DNA of 64,000 nt from positions 61,935,701-61,999,700 of the forward strand of contig CM060181.1 of the NCBI GenBank assembly GCA_030549775.1, read 5' to 3'. Within the stretch, counting starts at the first letter, position 1. Every line of letters begins with the position of its first letter. Shown one piece after another: positions 35,850-48,967 of the stretch. The translations under genes and the position numbers were made by a program. The notes below the pieces were generated by a model. It ran no database searches. It was given only the letters and a program-made list of their open reading frames with translations, and had not been told where the DNA came from. This DNA comes from Tamarix chinensis. Its lineage: Eukaryota > Streptophyta > Magnoliopsida > Caryophyllales > Tamaricaceae.

Positions 35850-37545
35850 CCCTAATTTATGGATAAGTCTATGTTTAATGGAAGAACTGAATGATGAACT
35901 ACCTTAAAGGAGCTGACTATCAATGTTGGAAGATCATTTAGAATGAACCCTTCCATATTAGTAAGATGAATAAAAAAGGAATTGAGATTCCTTAACCAGA
36001 TAAGGAGTACGTGGCTAAAGAATACACTAAGGTGGAGAAGAATTCCATAGCTATGTGGATGCCCCAATATACCATTAGACATGAACATTTTGATAGAGTG
36101 TTTACTTACAAAAATTCCAAACAATTATGGGATGCTCTAGAGCTTACACATGAGTGCACATGTAATGTAAAATAATCTAAAATTGATTTACCCAGGCATA
36201 AGTATGAGTTGTTTTCTATGTAGAAAGATAAGCCTATGAAGGACATGTTCATAATATCTGCCCAAATCATGAACAAGCATAATTCTATAGGAAAAAGCTT
36301 TACTATAGGGGAAATGGTGAGGAAGATCATGAAAATCTTAACTAAAAATTGGATGCATAAGGCCTTTAAAAGGATAGAATTATTTCAAAAATAACATTTG
36401 AAGAACTCATCAGATAACTTATGACCCATGTGCTGCCACTAAAATTGAAAGCTCTTGAGACATCAACTAATGGAAAAGCCATTAATGAAGAAGAGGACTT
36501 TGATAAAGATGAAGAAGGTGGTGATAATGACAAGATGAACATGGTGACTGAAATATTAAATAAATACTTCAACAAAAATTGTGCTAATATACAGAAAGGA
36601 AACATCTTCTAATTTTAATAAAATGTCCTCTAACCGAAAATATTTTATGTATGGAGAATTAGGTCATAGGATTTGTTAATTCCTACAATAGGATCAAGAG
36701 AAGTAAAAAAATAAATGAGAAATTTTAAGAAAGAATCGAGAAGGCTATGATTGCATCTGTCTGTGAAGATGCCAAATCAGACGAAGAAGAGCCATAGGTT
36801 TAGGATAATCTATGCCTTATAGTCTTATAAGAGGAATCAATCCTACTAGAGCAACAATGAACTACCCCTCTAGATAATCAAAAAAATACCAAGAAAGGAT
36901 AAAATGGGCTAGGTGGCTAAAAATGTAGGAAGTAAAGATGACTCTCAGGTACGAGTCACTGATCTTAAGACTAAACTAGCTAAATTTCCGAAAGATAAAC
37001 TGATAACTTTAATTGACTATGATATTGATGAGTGTATGGATTTAGGAGATGCATTTAACAAATTAAAACATGAATATTAAATTGTTAAGAAATCCCTTGT
37101 TGGTTATGAGAAAAAAAATCATATCTGATGGAAGAAAGTGATCAACTAAAGAAAGAAAACAACTTGCTAGAATCTATCCTCCATAAAGCGAAATTGTAGA
37201 ATGAGTTCTTAAAAAAAAATGTTGAGTTGACTATTGTTCCCTATCCATATTCACCTATAAATCGTTATAATGAAGATAGAAAAAAAATAGTATTTTATAG
37301 AAGAACCTAAAGAGTTGGAAACCATTAGAAAAAAGAAGAGAATTACCTACCTTAGTTGTGCCCTGATCAAAAGGGAGTAATGAGAAATCTAGATAGTGCC
37401 AAAAAGGAAATTGAGGCACTTGCTAATAAAAATAAAGTGGTCGTAACTAAGATAAATAATTTGATTAGAAGACTAATTGATGCTGAGAAACAAAATGTAA
37501 AGTGGTTCATTGGGGAGAAAATCCAAAGCATGCTAAATAGCTAGA
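35850..37545 (+). pseudogene. Copia gag remnant
   Basis: Plus-strand frames give a Copia gag (UBN2/DUF4219-like): MFNGRTE, GADYQCWKII, AMWMPQYTIRHEHFDRVFTY, SKQLWDALELTHE, KMNMVTEILNKYF. A degraded CCHC knuckle (YGELGHRIC) lies at about 36645. A Lys/Glu-rich coiled-coil-like segment lies at 37356-37544. Stops occur about every 20-60 codons. The protein would have formed virus-like particles and bound the genomic RNA. Confidence 0.75.
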
Positions 37546-37984
37546 TTTAAAACACTAAAAAAAGAGGAGTTGGATATGTTATTTAGGGAAATAACATTAG
37601 TAGAAGACCCAATTATAGTACTGAAAATAGTATAGGGAATAGTACTAGGAATAAGGATAAGAACTAAATGACGAATTTTAAGAGATGTAAATATGTTAAT
37701 TTTCCTCACCTCATAAAGTGATGTAGGAGCATCTCCTTCTCATTCTTCTCAAGTTAAAGCTCAAGAGTTAGTATATTTAGATGTAATACCAATTGTTTTG
37801 GAAAACCTTGAAAACCATCATAATCATGCTAATAATATTTCATTAAGTGATTATTGTATGTATTATATACGTTTGCAAGATGAAGATTTCGCCAATGATA
37901 TCTAATGTGCAAGACAATGAAAATCCAAGATTTACAAAGTTTCATGGGAGACAACTACAAGACATAAAGTTTGATTATTGATTA

Positions 37985-38505
37985 TTTCATGTATTATCAT
38001 AATCAGGTTTTTGGTACATTTGATATTTTATATAAGCTTTGTAATATCTTATCATTATAATTGTAACTCATTTTGTATACCATATAGACATGTGTGGGTT
38101 GAACTCTTACCTAATAAGGCTGGTTGACTTGGACTTAATTATGGAAAGTGAGCTCGGCCTCATACCCATATGTGTATATATATATGGCTCATGCATTTCA
38201 TTCATCATAATGGAATATAGAAATTAAATACTTAATCCTATAAAGAGCAAGAGACAACATCTTGGCTCTTCTTCCTATATTACTCTCAAGTAAGGAGTGA
38301 ATTTTAGGACATATTATCTAGAGAAATTAGAGTTTTCCCTTTTGAAGTGAAATTGATCTTGGAGTAGATCAAAACACAACCATACAATCCTATATATAGC
38401 AATTATTTTTCTAATTCTTCTTTGCGTAAGTTAACTTTGGTGAAGTTTTAATCTAATTCTAAAGATCTCGCAATTGCAAAGAAAGTCTTCAATATTTTAC
38501 ACATT
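37985..38505 (+). mobile_element. Possible solo LTR inside the Copia remnant
   Basis: A non-coding interruption between gag and protease with a TATA-like run (GTGTATATATATATGGCTC, about 38170) followed by a GAATATAGAAATTAAAT-type stretch and ending near AATATTTTACA. This looks like a Copia promoter/terminator LTR. The ends and TSD could not be fixed. Confidence 0.3.
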
Positions 38506-38639
38506 ATAATGTGCCTAGATTGTTGAAATAGTGGTTATAATCAAAACATCCAGTTGCCCAAAGAAGAAGAATGCTTATGTTTAAAACAATAATCATCTTA
38601 AAAAATCCTGGATTAGAAAATATCTTTTGACTAATGTGA

Positions 38640-39540
38640 CTAACCCAAGGAACCCAAGCTTGTTTGGGTTCCATGAAAAAATAAATATTTTTCGTTAGCT
38701 ATAGTGAGAGGGAACATCCCATGGATTTTTATTAGTTGTTGGTCATGGCACATGATGAGAGATTCTACTCAATTCTTCTCACTAACACCCTTTAACGATG
38801 GTAGTGTGACTCTTGGGGATGAAAATAAAAGTATGACTGCTCATGTTTCTATGGTAGGTAAGTCCTTATCATATGCCATTGATAATGTTATTTTTGTGAA
38901 AGGTTTAAAGCATAATATTCTAAGCATTTCTCAACTATGTTAGAAGGAAAATAAAGATGGATTTACAAATGATACTTATCAAGCTACTGAAACTACTACA
39001 AGTGCAGTTATATTGAAAGATTTCAGGTATAATAATGTGTATATGGTTGTTCTATCACTAATTCCTTCCAAAAATGTTACTTGTATGAGTGTTTTACATG
39101 ATGATTTAAGGCTTTAGCATAAGAGACACGGATATGTAAGCCTTATACCTCCAAACAAGCTTTGGTCTCTAAACTTGGTAGAAGGGCTGCTTGACATCAA
39201 GCTTGAAAAGGACAATGTTTGTGAGGAATGTGCTAGGTACAAACATGTTTGATGTTCTTGCAACTCTATAAATATGCTAAGCATATCTAGACCTCCTGAA
39301 CTAATTTATATTGATCTATGTGGTATGATGAGGGTAAGAAGTTGAGGATGAAGTGGGTATATTTTCACTATTGTTAATGATTACTTAAGATTTACATGGA
39401 CTATCTTCCTTGGTTCAAAGGAGGAAACATTCATTGAATTTTTTGATTGGGTAAAAAATATTGAAAAACAATTAAATCATTAACTTCAAAGAATTAAATC
39501 CTACCATGGTACCAAATTTAAAAAATTCTAACTTCATTAT
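38640..39540 (+). pseudogene. Copia protease / GAG-pre-integrase / integrase remnant
   Basis: Protease region WSWHMMRDSTQFFSLTPF (the usual active-site DSG before it reads SCW, so it is mutated), followed by FVKGLKHNILSISQLC. Then a GAG-pre-integrase domain (KRHGYVSLIPPNKLWSLNLV, CEECARYKHV) and the integrase start (LIYIDLCGMMRV, FTIVNDYLRFTWTIFL), which keep the first two catalytic Asp equivalents. Stops interrupt it. It is cut off before the DDE glutamate. Confidence 0.8.
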
Positions 39541-39546
39541 ATTTTG

Positions 39547-40473
39547 TAGAGATAACGAAACTGATCATAATTCCTCATCCCCAAGAACTCATCAATAATA
39601 TGGAGTGGGTGAGCATACCCCCCATCAATCCATATAACCAAATAAAGTAAGATATAGGGTTTGGCTAGAGCACTAAAGCACACTAGCAAAAATATAGAAT
39701 TAACCATGGGTTAATCCACATCTTTAGGATAGCAACCCCAAAAGAGCCACCATTTCCGATCTTGAGGTTTTTCACTTTAAGTATTAGCATTTTGTTAAGG
39801 TGACTAAGAAATCACATACAAATCACATAGATACAATTTCCATGAATAACTATTTTAATCATGGATAATTATTTTGAGACAACCATAATCAAGGTCACTA
39901 CGAAGGTCAATCATAAAAATATATTAAGGCTACCCTAAGCTCAATTATTTGTTACTGGGCATATTAGGCCAAAAATTACCAAAATGCACCTAAGATTAAA
40001 CTTACAACAATAGCATCCTCTTTAATTACTAGGTCCATTTTATTTATAGGTTTATCATGAAAAGACTAAAACATAATAATTAAATCAATTTATCATGCGG
40101 ATAAATTATTGGAAAAGATAAATGACCATTTTACCTTATTCAAGATTTTGCATATAAAACCCTAGCATATGTATCCAATACATCCATGAAGACAAAATCT
40201 CATACTCAAAATCATATAATACACATTAGACATGCTTTTCTGGGTAAAGATCATAATATACATAAAATGACCAAATTACCCTTAGGGCACAAATCTATAA
40301 TTATTATTCCTTAAATTTATCTAAACATTCTTATCCTATAATTTTTCATGTACATGTCATATATTATCATAAATATCATTTTTCCATACTTTTGTACTTG
40401 AAATATTTTCAAATATGATATCATGCTCTTTTTATAAATTTTAAGGCTATAATAGATAGCATATAATTATAAA
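39547..40473 (-). mobile_element. LTR D, left part (host of element C)
   Basis: Begins TGTAGAGATAACG directly after the Copia integrase breaks off. No coding content. It is interpreted, with 61802-63805, as one minus-oriented LTR split by element C. The two parts join across the exact ATAAC duplication, but I cannot align them to a second copy. Confidence 0.4.
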
Positions 40474-40478
40474 ATAAC
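40474..40478. repeat. Target site duplication of element C, left (ATAAC)
   Basis: Repeated at 61797-61801, directly outside the right LTR. Confidence 0.85.
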
Positions 40479-41139
40479 TATAATAACCTTAAAAATCAAC
40501 ATTGAAAATTTTATTTTGTTTAAAAAAAAATCTCACAACAAAAACTGGGGTGCTACAATGGTGATCAATATGAGTCTGGCCCCTAACTAGAATTATACTC
40601 ACCACAAGGCTAAAAGATCAATAAAATTAAGGCACCATAACAGAAAATGATTAAAATGTAAAAGGGAATAATATTGAAATACAAAAAGTGCTAGAACAAG
40701 CAAGAGTGAAATGTCAGTACATAAGAGAAATGGAAATACACGATAGAATCCCACTATTGGGAAAAACATAAGGTACTAAAGGAAAAGCCATCAGGAATAC
40801 ACTCTCTCTAGCCCCAACCCAAGACAACAAGGTATCACTCTACCTCGACTAGATCATCATATGTAGCATACTCCTCTAAGGCCTCATAACCTACCTACAC
40901 AGACTTAGGAGGGATCGCTGCTCATAGGAATGAACAACACCTGTTATAAGGGTGATCAACATGCTACACACCGACTAAGGCAACAATATAGTCAAGTTCG
41001 GGAACAACACCACAGAATATAGATATAATGCACACAGTAGATTTGGTTAGATCATTTACCCCTATTAGAGTTTAAAGCCATTAGTGATGTATTTCCACAT
41101 CTCTCAAATTATACACACGTGGATTTGGAAACCCCACTA

Positions 41140-41525
41140 TGATGATTGATGGACTAAGAATATAAAATCCAGGGTAGAATGTACCTTACCACTATTATAA
41201 CAAGTGGATAGGTAGATATATGCTAACTCTGAGGTAGAACACACCTGATCACTACTATAACCGGTTGACCAGTAAAGATATTACACATAGTCCCAACCCA
41301 CATGGTATTCTACAAAATGTGATTAAGGTCTTTTCCATAATATATTATTATCCAAGGGTTTTATTTATTAATCTCGCAACTCCTACTATTATAATCAGTG
41401 GACCAAGAATATAAACTCCATGGCAAAACATACTTGACCACTATTATAACTGGTGGACCGATAAATATACTACATAGGATAAAATGCTCCTGACCACTAT
41501 TATAACCGATGGACCGATGAATATT
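41140..41525. repeat. CACTATTATAACCGGTGG modules, left LTR of C
   Basis: Five or more units with GACCACTATTATAAC and GGTGGACCG cores, irregularly spaced; the same core as the element A 54-bp unit. Confidence 0.75.
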
Positions 41526-42514
41526 CTACATCCCAACCTTGCTCAATGATCTTCTACATTAAGTGATTAGTGTTTTATTTGTATCTTATTTGCCAAGTAT
41601 CACACACCCATCAATGCACAACATAAGTGACACTTCTTACTTAATACCACTCAACTAGCCCAGACTCCATGAAAACCTTAATCCCTTGACTTGAAACATC
41701 CATACCCTCCAATGATTCCTAGGACCCCTAAAATTTTTTCACCAACCTAAGAATGACCCTGGAAGCCTCATATTCATGGGTTATGACCCACTCTCCTTTT
41801 CCCCCCACCTATGATCTCCATCACCAACCAGGGTTTCACCTCAAAAACCTAATCTAGCTTATGTTGCCCTTGCCTATCCTCTTCTTACTTAGCCTACATC
41901 TCCCCCAATTCATGTACCTTCACCACACTCACCCTAAATCAAAACCTTACAAACCTTCTCCTCAACTCACATATGTGATAATTACCTCCTAGTTGGTCAC
42001 ACCCGAAAACCCTAATATCCCCTTTCTACTTTCATACCCCCCTTTCTTACAAAAATCTACCCTCCATTTAACTTTACCCATATCCTCCATGTGGAATGCC
42101 CCTCATCATAACTTTGATGTACAACCAACTTCCTCAACCTTTCTCCACAACATACCCTATCCTTAAGGTTGATTACCTAAAACCCTAGTTTGTGCCCCCA
42201 AGCACCTTCCAATCTTCCCACGTACCAAAACTCCCCGAAGTACACTAACCACCTACGACACACTTTTCTCCCCGTCGTCAATCTTTCCACACAACACTTT
42301 ACTCACTCTATCCTCCTTATTTTATTCCATTTTCCCGGGCCACTTAAGTCCCATCTAAGATATCTAGGAATAAAAACATTATTATCCAACCATGCTCAAG
42401 ATATATATCCACCCATACCAAGACTTAGCCTTACATACAAACAAGTAATGGGAATCATGGATACCATTACCTAAGATCCTTTCATGCCAAGTTGCACCAC
42501 ACCCACTTAGTTCA

Positions 42515-42541
42515 CATATATATATATATATATATATATAT
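42515..42541. repeat. (AT)n microsatellite
   Basis: About 13 uninterrupted AT units. Confidence 0.95.
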
Positions 42542-43444
42542 CTTTACACATAACACACAAATACACCCACTTCACCTTCAAGACTCATAGCACCACCCCA
42601 AATCTTTACTATATCCTTACCTATGCGACTCCGAGCTTGAAGCAAGAGAACATATGCCTCCTCACAAGGAATTATTGGTTTGATACCTATAATAAGAGCT
42701 TCAACTATGTTATTTCACTTCTTTACTACCCTTTTTTCTCATTTTTTTCTTATTTTATTGAACAAAATATTAATAATATTATTATTAATGATGATAATAA
42801 TGTTAATAATGATGTATTATTAAAATAAAATACTCAAAACAAGTAAAGGAGGGGAAGGTGTGACAAGAGTAGACCGGGTAGGTGAAGGTGGCAGTGATGG
42901 TAGTGGCGCGGTGGTTGTGGTGGTGGTGATGTAAAGAGGGGTTTTTAGGGTTGGAAAGAGGAGGGAAGGTAGAGTTTCTTGGGGTGGTGAAGTTGTTGAC
43001 ATAGGAGGTGAATAGTGGAAGTGGTGGTCTCGCGGCAGCAATACCATGGTGTTCACGATGGCTCTTGAGAGGAAGGGAGGAAGAGAGGGAAGAAAGAAAT
43101 GGGAAGAAGGGGTGGTGGAGGTGTTAGTGTGGTAGGGGAGGTTCTCTTATGTAGGAAGGGAGGTAGGGAGGGTGGTGTGACAAGTGATGGTGGCGGCATA
43201 GGGTGGCCCCGGTGATGCACAAAGATGTAAAAGGGCAGCTCAAGCTACCCACTTTAGACGGCTAAGGAGAGGAAAGGAAGGGAAAGAAAGGGGAGGAAAG
43301 GGAAGGGGCTCAGCAGGTACAGGGAGATGTAGGGAAAAGGTTGGGACGGAGTTGGGATGGAAGTCCCGGCATCTGAATTTGCAACTAGAGAAAGGTAGAT
43401 AGGGGATCGACATAGAAAAGAGAGGGAAAGAAGAGTGTGGGGGA

Positions 43445-43453
43445 CTTTTATAG
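43445..43453 (-). promoter_or_regulatory. TATA box of element C 3' LTR
   Basis: The minus strand reads CTATAAAAG; the identical box is at 60932-60940 in the 5' LTR. Confidence 0.6.
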
Positions 43454-44127
43454 GTATGAGGAAGGAGTATGAAGACTAGGGAAGGAAGAAGATAATGGAG
43501 GAGAGGGTAGGTGGTTGTCGGGAGGTAGTGGTAGGGCTATACTACTATGTAGGAGGGGAAATTGCAAGAGGTAGGGGTAGGGGATTGGGAGGGGCGTGCA
43601 AGGGAGGGGGACCATGCAAAGGACATGCCAGCTGCATGAATTGAATTGTTAAAAGAGGAAAGGAAGATGGGAGAAGGGAGGGATACAAAAATGGCAATTC
43701 AGTGTAGGGTTGGTGTAGGTGGGAGGTTAATGGTGAGGGAATAAAAGGAGGAGAGGGAAAAAAAAGAAAGAGAAAGGGAAGAACGGGGGAGGTATAGATG
43801 AGCATTTAGGCCGCTACTTGGGGGAGGAAAAAAAAGGAGAGGTTTAGGCTAATCAGGGGGAAAGAAATGAAGAGAAGGAAAGGAGGGGGAAGTGGGTCGT
43901 GGCTAGGCTTGCTGGGTGCAACCTAGTTGGCATGGAGAAAAAAAAGAAAGGAAGAAAAAGAAAGAAAGAAAAGAGAAAAAGAGGAAATAAAGAAGAAAGA
44001 AAAGAGGGTGATAGGGTGTTTTGGGTTTTTTCAAAATTTATGGGTAAAATTAATAGTAAAAATATTAATTAAAATACTAAATAAAAATAGTTTTTAATAA
44101 TAATGTCCTTGTGTTATTTTTATTGTC

Positions 44128-44145
44128 ATAATAATAATAATAATA

Positions 44146-44174
<29 letters not shown>
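44128..44174. repeat. (AAT)n(ATT)n microsatellite, left LTR of C
   Basis: AAT units switch to ATT units, forming a short palindromic array. Confidence 0.9.
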
Positions 44175-44176
<2 letters not shown>

Positions 44177-44262
44177 TAAAAAGGGTACAAATATTTAAAT
44201 TTTATTCAATAATTCATTATTTTACTTTTTATTCATAATAAAAAAAGGTTTGGGGTATTACA

Positions 44263-44276
44263 TCACTACCCCATTA
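44263..44276 (-). other. Element C polypurine tract
   Basis: The minus strand reads TTAATGGGGTAGTGA directly before TGTAATACCCC. Confidence 0.7.
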
Positions 44277-44397
44277 AAGGAAGAAATTATCCCTGAAGTC
44301 ACTAGCTAAATCTAGGAGTAGGAAAGAAAAATAAATAAATATGGGGCAAGGCAATTACGGGGCAACTCGCTATACGAACACATCAAATATGATAAAC

Positions 44398-44414
44398 CAC
44401 TACCCCTTTAGAAG
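44398..44414 (-). other. Second polypurine-like motif at end of element C pol
   Basis: The minus strand reads CTTCTAAAGGGGTAGTG, so a stop codon (TAG) sits inside the motif. CTACCCC starts 138 bases from the LTR border. Confidence 0.5.
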
Positions 44415-44445
44415 AAAACGGGGTTTCAAAGAATTGACATACCTG

Positions 44446-44597
44446 AGGCGAAGAGTTCTAGATACGCCTTGTGCATATCTTTCTCGGCTTCCCCAGTGGC
44501 TTCTTCTATCCCATGGCAGCTCCAAAGAATATTCACAAATGGGACTACACTTATAGGAGTCTTCTAAAACTTAGTATCGAGGATCCACATAGTTCTC
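44446..44597 (-). pseudogene. Element C chromodomain
   Basis: The minus strand gives WILDTKF, one TAG stop, then KTPISVVPFVNILWSCHGIE and EATGEAEKDMHKAYLELF. The NILW..HG.EEAT pattern is that of Tekay/Del chromodomains and lines up with the copy in element B. Confidence 0.82.
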
Positions 44598-47416
44598 TCT
44601 TTGTAGGTTAGGGAATCATCAAACTCGACCTCATCAGGTTAGATCACGTGGGAAGGATTGGAAATGTAATTAAATAGATACGAGATATGAAACACGTTAT
44701 GGGCACATGCTAACTCTAGCAGGAATGCCAACCGATAAGCAACATCCCTGACCCGTTTCAAAATCTCGTAGGGCCTAATGTAAATCAAGCTTATCTTGCC
44801 TCTCTTACCGAACCTCTAGACATCTTTGGTGGGGGAGACCCTCAACAACACCTTCTCTCTAGACTTAAAGTTGCCACCACAGTTCTTCATATCGGCAATA
44901 TTCTTTTGCCAACTCTAAGAAGCTCTATTCGGTCTTGAATTTGATGGATCTATCTAGCCATCTCCCCAATTATTTTAGGTCCTCTTCCAACATCTCACTT
45001 ATGCCACTCCAGCACAAGGGGCTCCTACAATTCCGTCCATAAAACTCTTCGAAGGGAGCCACCCTTATGTTGGCATGGTAGTTGTTGTTGTAAAGGAACT
45101 CTATTATATGCAGGTGATCTTCCAAATAACCCTCGAAGTCCAAAACACAGGCTTATAGCATGTCTTCAAGGGTTTGAATAGTCTTTTTGTTCTGCCCATC
45201 TGTGGTGGGATGAAAAGATGTATTCATATTCAATTTTGTTCCCAAGACCTTTTACAACTTTTCCCAAAAGTGGGAGAGGAACCTTAAGTCCCTGTCTGAG
45301 ATGATATCCTTAGGCATTCTGTGTCGGCTAACCATAAACTTCATATACGCACTAGCCAACTGATCCATTCTCCAAGTCGACTTCATGGGGACGAACACTA
45401 CCAACTTGGTCAATTTGTCCACGATGACCCAGATAGTGTTACAATCACTACATGTCTTAGGCAACTCATTGACAAAGTCAATGGAGATCAAGTCCCATTT
45501 CCATCTTGGCACTTCTAGAGGCTGGAGTAGCCCTGTTAGTTTACGGTGCTCAATCTTAACCTTCTGACATGTCAAGCATCATGATACAAATTTCTCTACC
45601 TCCTAATTCATACGAGGCCACTAGTATATCTTCTTGAGATCCTTGTACAACTTATCCCCTCCTAGGTAGACAGAGTATGGTGTATGGTGCCCCTCTTTTA
45701 AATCCGATGCTTCAGTTAATCAACCCTATAGCACGCACCAAAGGGCCATATAGCGAAGGCCACCATCCTCATGTATCTAAAATCCTTCAATCCGGTCTTC
45801 CCTTATTTTCTGACGTATCTTCTCAAGTTTGGCATATCCAGGTTGACCGACATGGATTTCCTTGAACACTATAGGGGTGATCACTCAAGCACTCATGAGA
45901 ACCTCAAGGTCACCTTGATGGATTAGCTCAATTCCCAAGTCACACAACTCTTCCATCATTGAGTGAGCTACCATACAAGAATTCACAGGGTATGTGGTCT
46001 TTCTGCTTAGGGCATCTACAACCACGTTGGTCTTACCCTCATGGTAAGTCAACTCTATGCCATAATCCTTTAGCAGTTCCATCCACCTTATTTGCCTCAT
46101 ATTAAGTTCTTTCTATGTGAAGATATATTTGATTCTCTTATTATCATTGAAGAACTTATACTTGGTCTCATATAGGTAGTACCTTCAGATCTTTAATAGG
46201 AAAACCACTACGGCTAGCTCTAAATCATGAGTCGAATAGTTCTATTCATGCCACTTCAATTAATGGGAGGCATAAGCAATGACTTTACTATTCTGCATTA
46301 ATACACACCCTAACTTGTGCTTAGATGCATCACCGTATACCTCAAAACCCTTGGAACACTTTGGTAGTGTCAAGACAGGTGTTGTGGTCAATTGTCTCTT
46401 TAACTCCCAAAATACCTCATCACATGACTCCTCCTATTGGAACCTAGTGGTCTTCTTTAAAAGGTTAGTTAGAGGATGGGTAATCCTTGAGAAGATTTAC
46501 ACGAAGCAGCGGTAATATATAACCAGTCCCAAGAAGCTGAGAATCTCTGATATATTTGTGGGGGGCTTCCATTCCGTGACTTGTACTATCCTTGTTGGGT
46601 CAACAGCTACTCCCCTAGTTGACACTATATGCCCAAGAATACTTCAAGAAGCTAGAACCCACACTTGGATAATTTTACATACATGCGGTGCTCCCATAGG
46701 AGAGATAGAATAGTGCGGAGGTACTGCTCATGCTCTTCATTTCCTTGGGAGTAGATCAGGATGTCATCGATAAATACCACTATGAATCAGTCAATGAATG
46801 GTCTGAAGATCCTTGTCATCAAACCCATGAAAACTAAAGGGGCGTTGGTGAGCCCAAAAGGCATCACCCTAAAATCTTAGTATCTATACTGAGTTTGGAA
46901 TGTGGTCTTCATAAAATCGGCATCCATTATGCCCAATTGGTGGTATCTAAACCTTAGGTCAACCTTAGAGAAGACTATGTCACCCCATAGCTAATCGAAG
47001 AGGTTGTCGATCCTCAGGAGTAGATATTGGTTTTTAACTGTTAGCTAGCTCAGCCCTCGATAATCAATATAGAGTTGGAGACTTATGTCTTTCTTCTTTA
47101 CAAATAGGATGGGTTCTCCAAACGGTAGCACACTTGGTCGGATGTACTCATGTTCTAACAACTCTTCTAGCTGAGTCTTAAGCTCTTTTAGTTCAATTGG
47201 TGTCATCCTATAACATGCTGTTGACACTAGTTTAGCCCTTGGTACCAGATTGATGGTGAAGTTAATTTCGCACACTATGGGCACACCCGATATCTCCTCT
47301 GGGAAAACATCAAGAAAATCTCTGACAGTTGAAATGTCCCCCAAGATGTTTAATCTTTGTTCAGTTCTTAAACACTGAACAAGTACAATGGGTAACCTTT
47401 CCAGACTAGGGAGTAT
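44598..47416 (-). pseudogene. Element C pol: reverse transcriptase, RNase H, integrase (decayed)
   Basis: Minus strand from the LINE insertion downward: RT N-terminus (VRDFLDVFPEEISGVP, PFGEPILFVKKKD, 47045-47416), catalytic FIDDILIYS intact (about 46750-46776, Asp codons 46763-46768), RNase H (SKHKLGCVLMQNSKVIAYAS, about 46260-46330; YHEGKTNVVVDALSRKT, about 45985-46035), and integrase core 45252-45575 with IDF, VIVDK and ISDRD keeping the first two catalytic Asp. A short region (RFGKRGKISLIYIRPYEIL, about 44760-44815) leads to the chromodomain. Stops and frameshifts separate the pieces. C is better preserved at active sites than element B despite similar age. Confidence 0.88.
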
Positions 47417-47430
47417 AATGTGACAGCAAA
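47417..47430. repeat. LINE target site duplication, left
   Basis: AATGTGACAGCAAA matches 52400-52413 (AATGTTACAGCAAA) with one mismatch. A duplication of this length is typical of L1-type target-primed integration. Confidence 0.8.
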
Positions 47431-47539
47431 GGGTTAAAGAAGGGTTAGGATGAAGAAGAACGTGCCTCACGTGCTCCCCATTCCCTAAAATCTTGCCACT
47501 CTATTTGCCAGCATTTTTGTCGTTTCAGTACCGCCGATC

Positions 47540-48947
47540 ATGGGGAAGAAGAAAACAGTAAAGGCGAAGGCTTCCTAGTCGAACCAGTCATCTCCCAGAA
47601 ATGAATCTACAGCAACAATTGAACTTCATTCGAAATCAATAGCGAATGTTAGGGTTGATGAGGGAAAGACTTACGATCACACTGGTGGTGTAAATTTACA
47701 TGGAATTCTGGAGACTCCCTTACCAGTGGAATCAATTCAATGGAATGTATACCCTATATCCCTTAATTCAACCCCTTTTACAACAGAATAGGCAATTAAG
47801 TTTGTAAAAATAGTCTCCTGATATAGATCGACCGATTGATAATGATATTAGCTCTCTTTGATAAGTACCTAAACGCAGTTGGCAGGACACTATTCTATTG
47901 AATCATTTGCCAGAGTCAGGAACTACCCTCCAATATATTCCCCTTGTGATTATAGAGGGGGTATCAAAAGCTCAATTGGTCGAGAAGGATACCTATGATG
48001 AAAGTAAATGCTGGCAGAATACACTCATTGGTTTTGTGACTAGCACTCCACCTTCCCACTCCCAAATGCAGTAGTTTGTCACCAAACACTGGTCTTCCCT
48101 AGGTCCTAATCCTAAGATTCTGAGCCATGACCATGGATATTTCCTTTTTCGATTTCATGATCCTAAAACTTTGCAGAAGGTACTCTCTAGACCATATTGG
48201 TCATTTGGGATTAGACCATGCTGATTAGAAAATGGAGCCCGGACTTGCAACTGAACAAAAATGATTGGCTTGTTATGCCTCTTTGGATCACACTTCCATG
48301 AATTCCCTTCCACTTATGGGCTGTAAATTCCCTTAGTAGAATATGAAGCATTCTTAGCAAGCCTATATGTATTAATGTTATTATTGCATCTAGGGAGAGG
48401 ATTTCATATCCTAGGCTACTTGTGGAGGTGAATGTCAGTAAGCCCCTACCTGAATTAATGGATATACTGCTACCTGATGGTGCCTCTCTGGCATAGAAGG
48501 TTATCTTTGAATGGAAACCCCTATTCTCCAATCAATGCAATAAGCTGGGTTATGACAGCTCCATGTGTAAGTATCTAATTTACTAAATAGACTTGGGTTA
48601 AAAAGGATCAGATCTCTACTGTGCCTGTAATTGAAGGCAAATCTCAGATATTTGAAGAGGCTACCAAAAAAACAAAGCATACCACACATACACATAAGCA
48701 TGCAGAACTTTCTGACAAAGATTTGAACAAGCAGGACACCATGGCTACCCCAATCCAGGGTGTCATCAACACCAAAACTTCTAAAAATGATTCCAGTCAA
48801 CCTGTGATACACATAAACAAGGGGAAAGGAAAGACCTAGGACCCTATCATCCTCTCTTCTCCTTTGGCTCCAAACAGATCAATTCAGTTTGATAGGGAAT
48901 TTATGGATCAATTCAAAGCTATTGATGTGGATAGGGGAGGAGGGTAA
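47540..48947 (+). pseudogene. LINE ORF1 (DUF4283-type RNA-binding protein), decayed
   Basis: Starts MGKKKTVKAKAS with an early TAG. A DUF4283-like domain spans about 48000-48500 (CWQNTLIGFVTSTPP, GYFLFRFHDPKTLQKVLSRP, DWLVMPLWITLP in shifted frames), then a knuckle remnant (CNKLGYDSSMCK, about 48535-48570) and a Ser/Thr/Lys-rich tail (48621-48839). At least one frameshift near 48220. ORF1 proteins of plant L1 elements bind the LINE RNA. Confidence 0.75.
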
Positions 48948-48967
48948 GAGGGCCTTTCTAGGGCTCT

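Larger units (their letters stand above)
35434..39546 (+). mobile_element. Degenerate Ty1/Copia retrotransposon, 5' half
   Basis: The end of a 5' LTR (CTTAATTCACCCCCTATTG near 35720) is followed by a decayed initiator-Met primer site (AATTAGTATTAGAATAGG, about 35750), then gag, zinc knuckle, protease and integrase remnants on the plus strand. The Copia order (integrase before reverse transcriptase) is consistent, but the element stops within integrase at about 39540 with no RT or RNase H. It has many stops and frameshifts. Confidence 0.78.
40479..44262 (-). mobile_element. Element C 3' LTR (left copy)
   Basis: The start is degenerate (TATAATAACC for TGTAACACCC) and the end is GGGGTATTACA. 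It contains CACTATTATAACCGGTGG-type modules (41140-41525), an AT microsatellite, a G/A-rich promoter half with minus-strand TATA box at 43445-43453, a purine tract and an ATT microsatellite. Confidence 0.88.
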
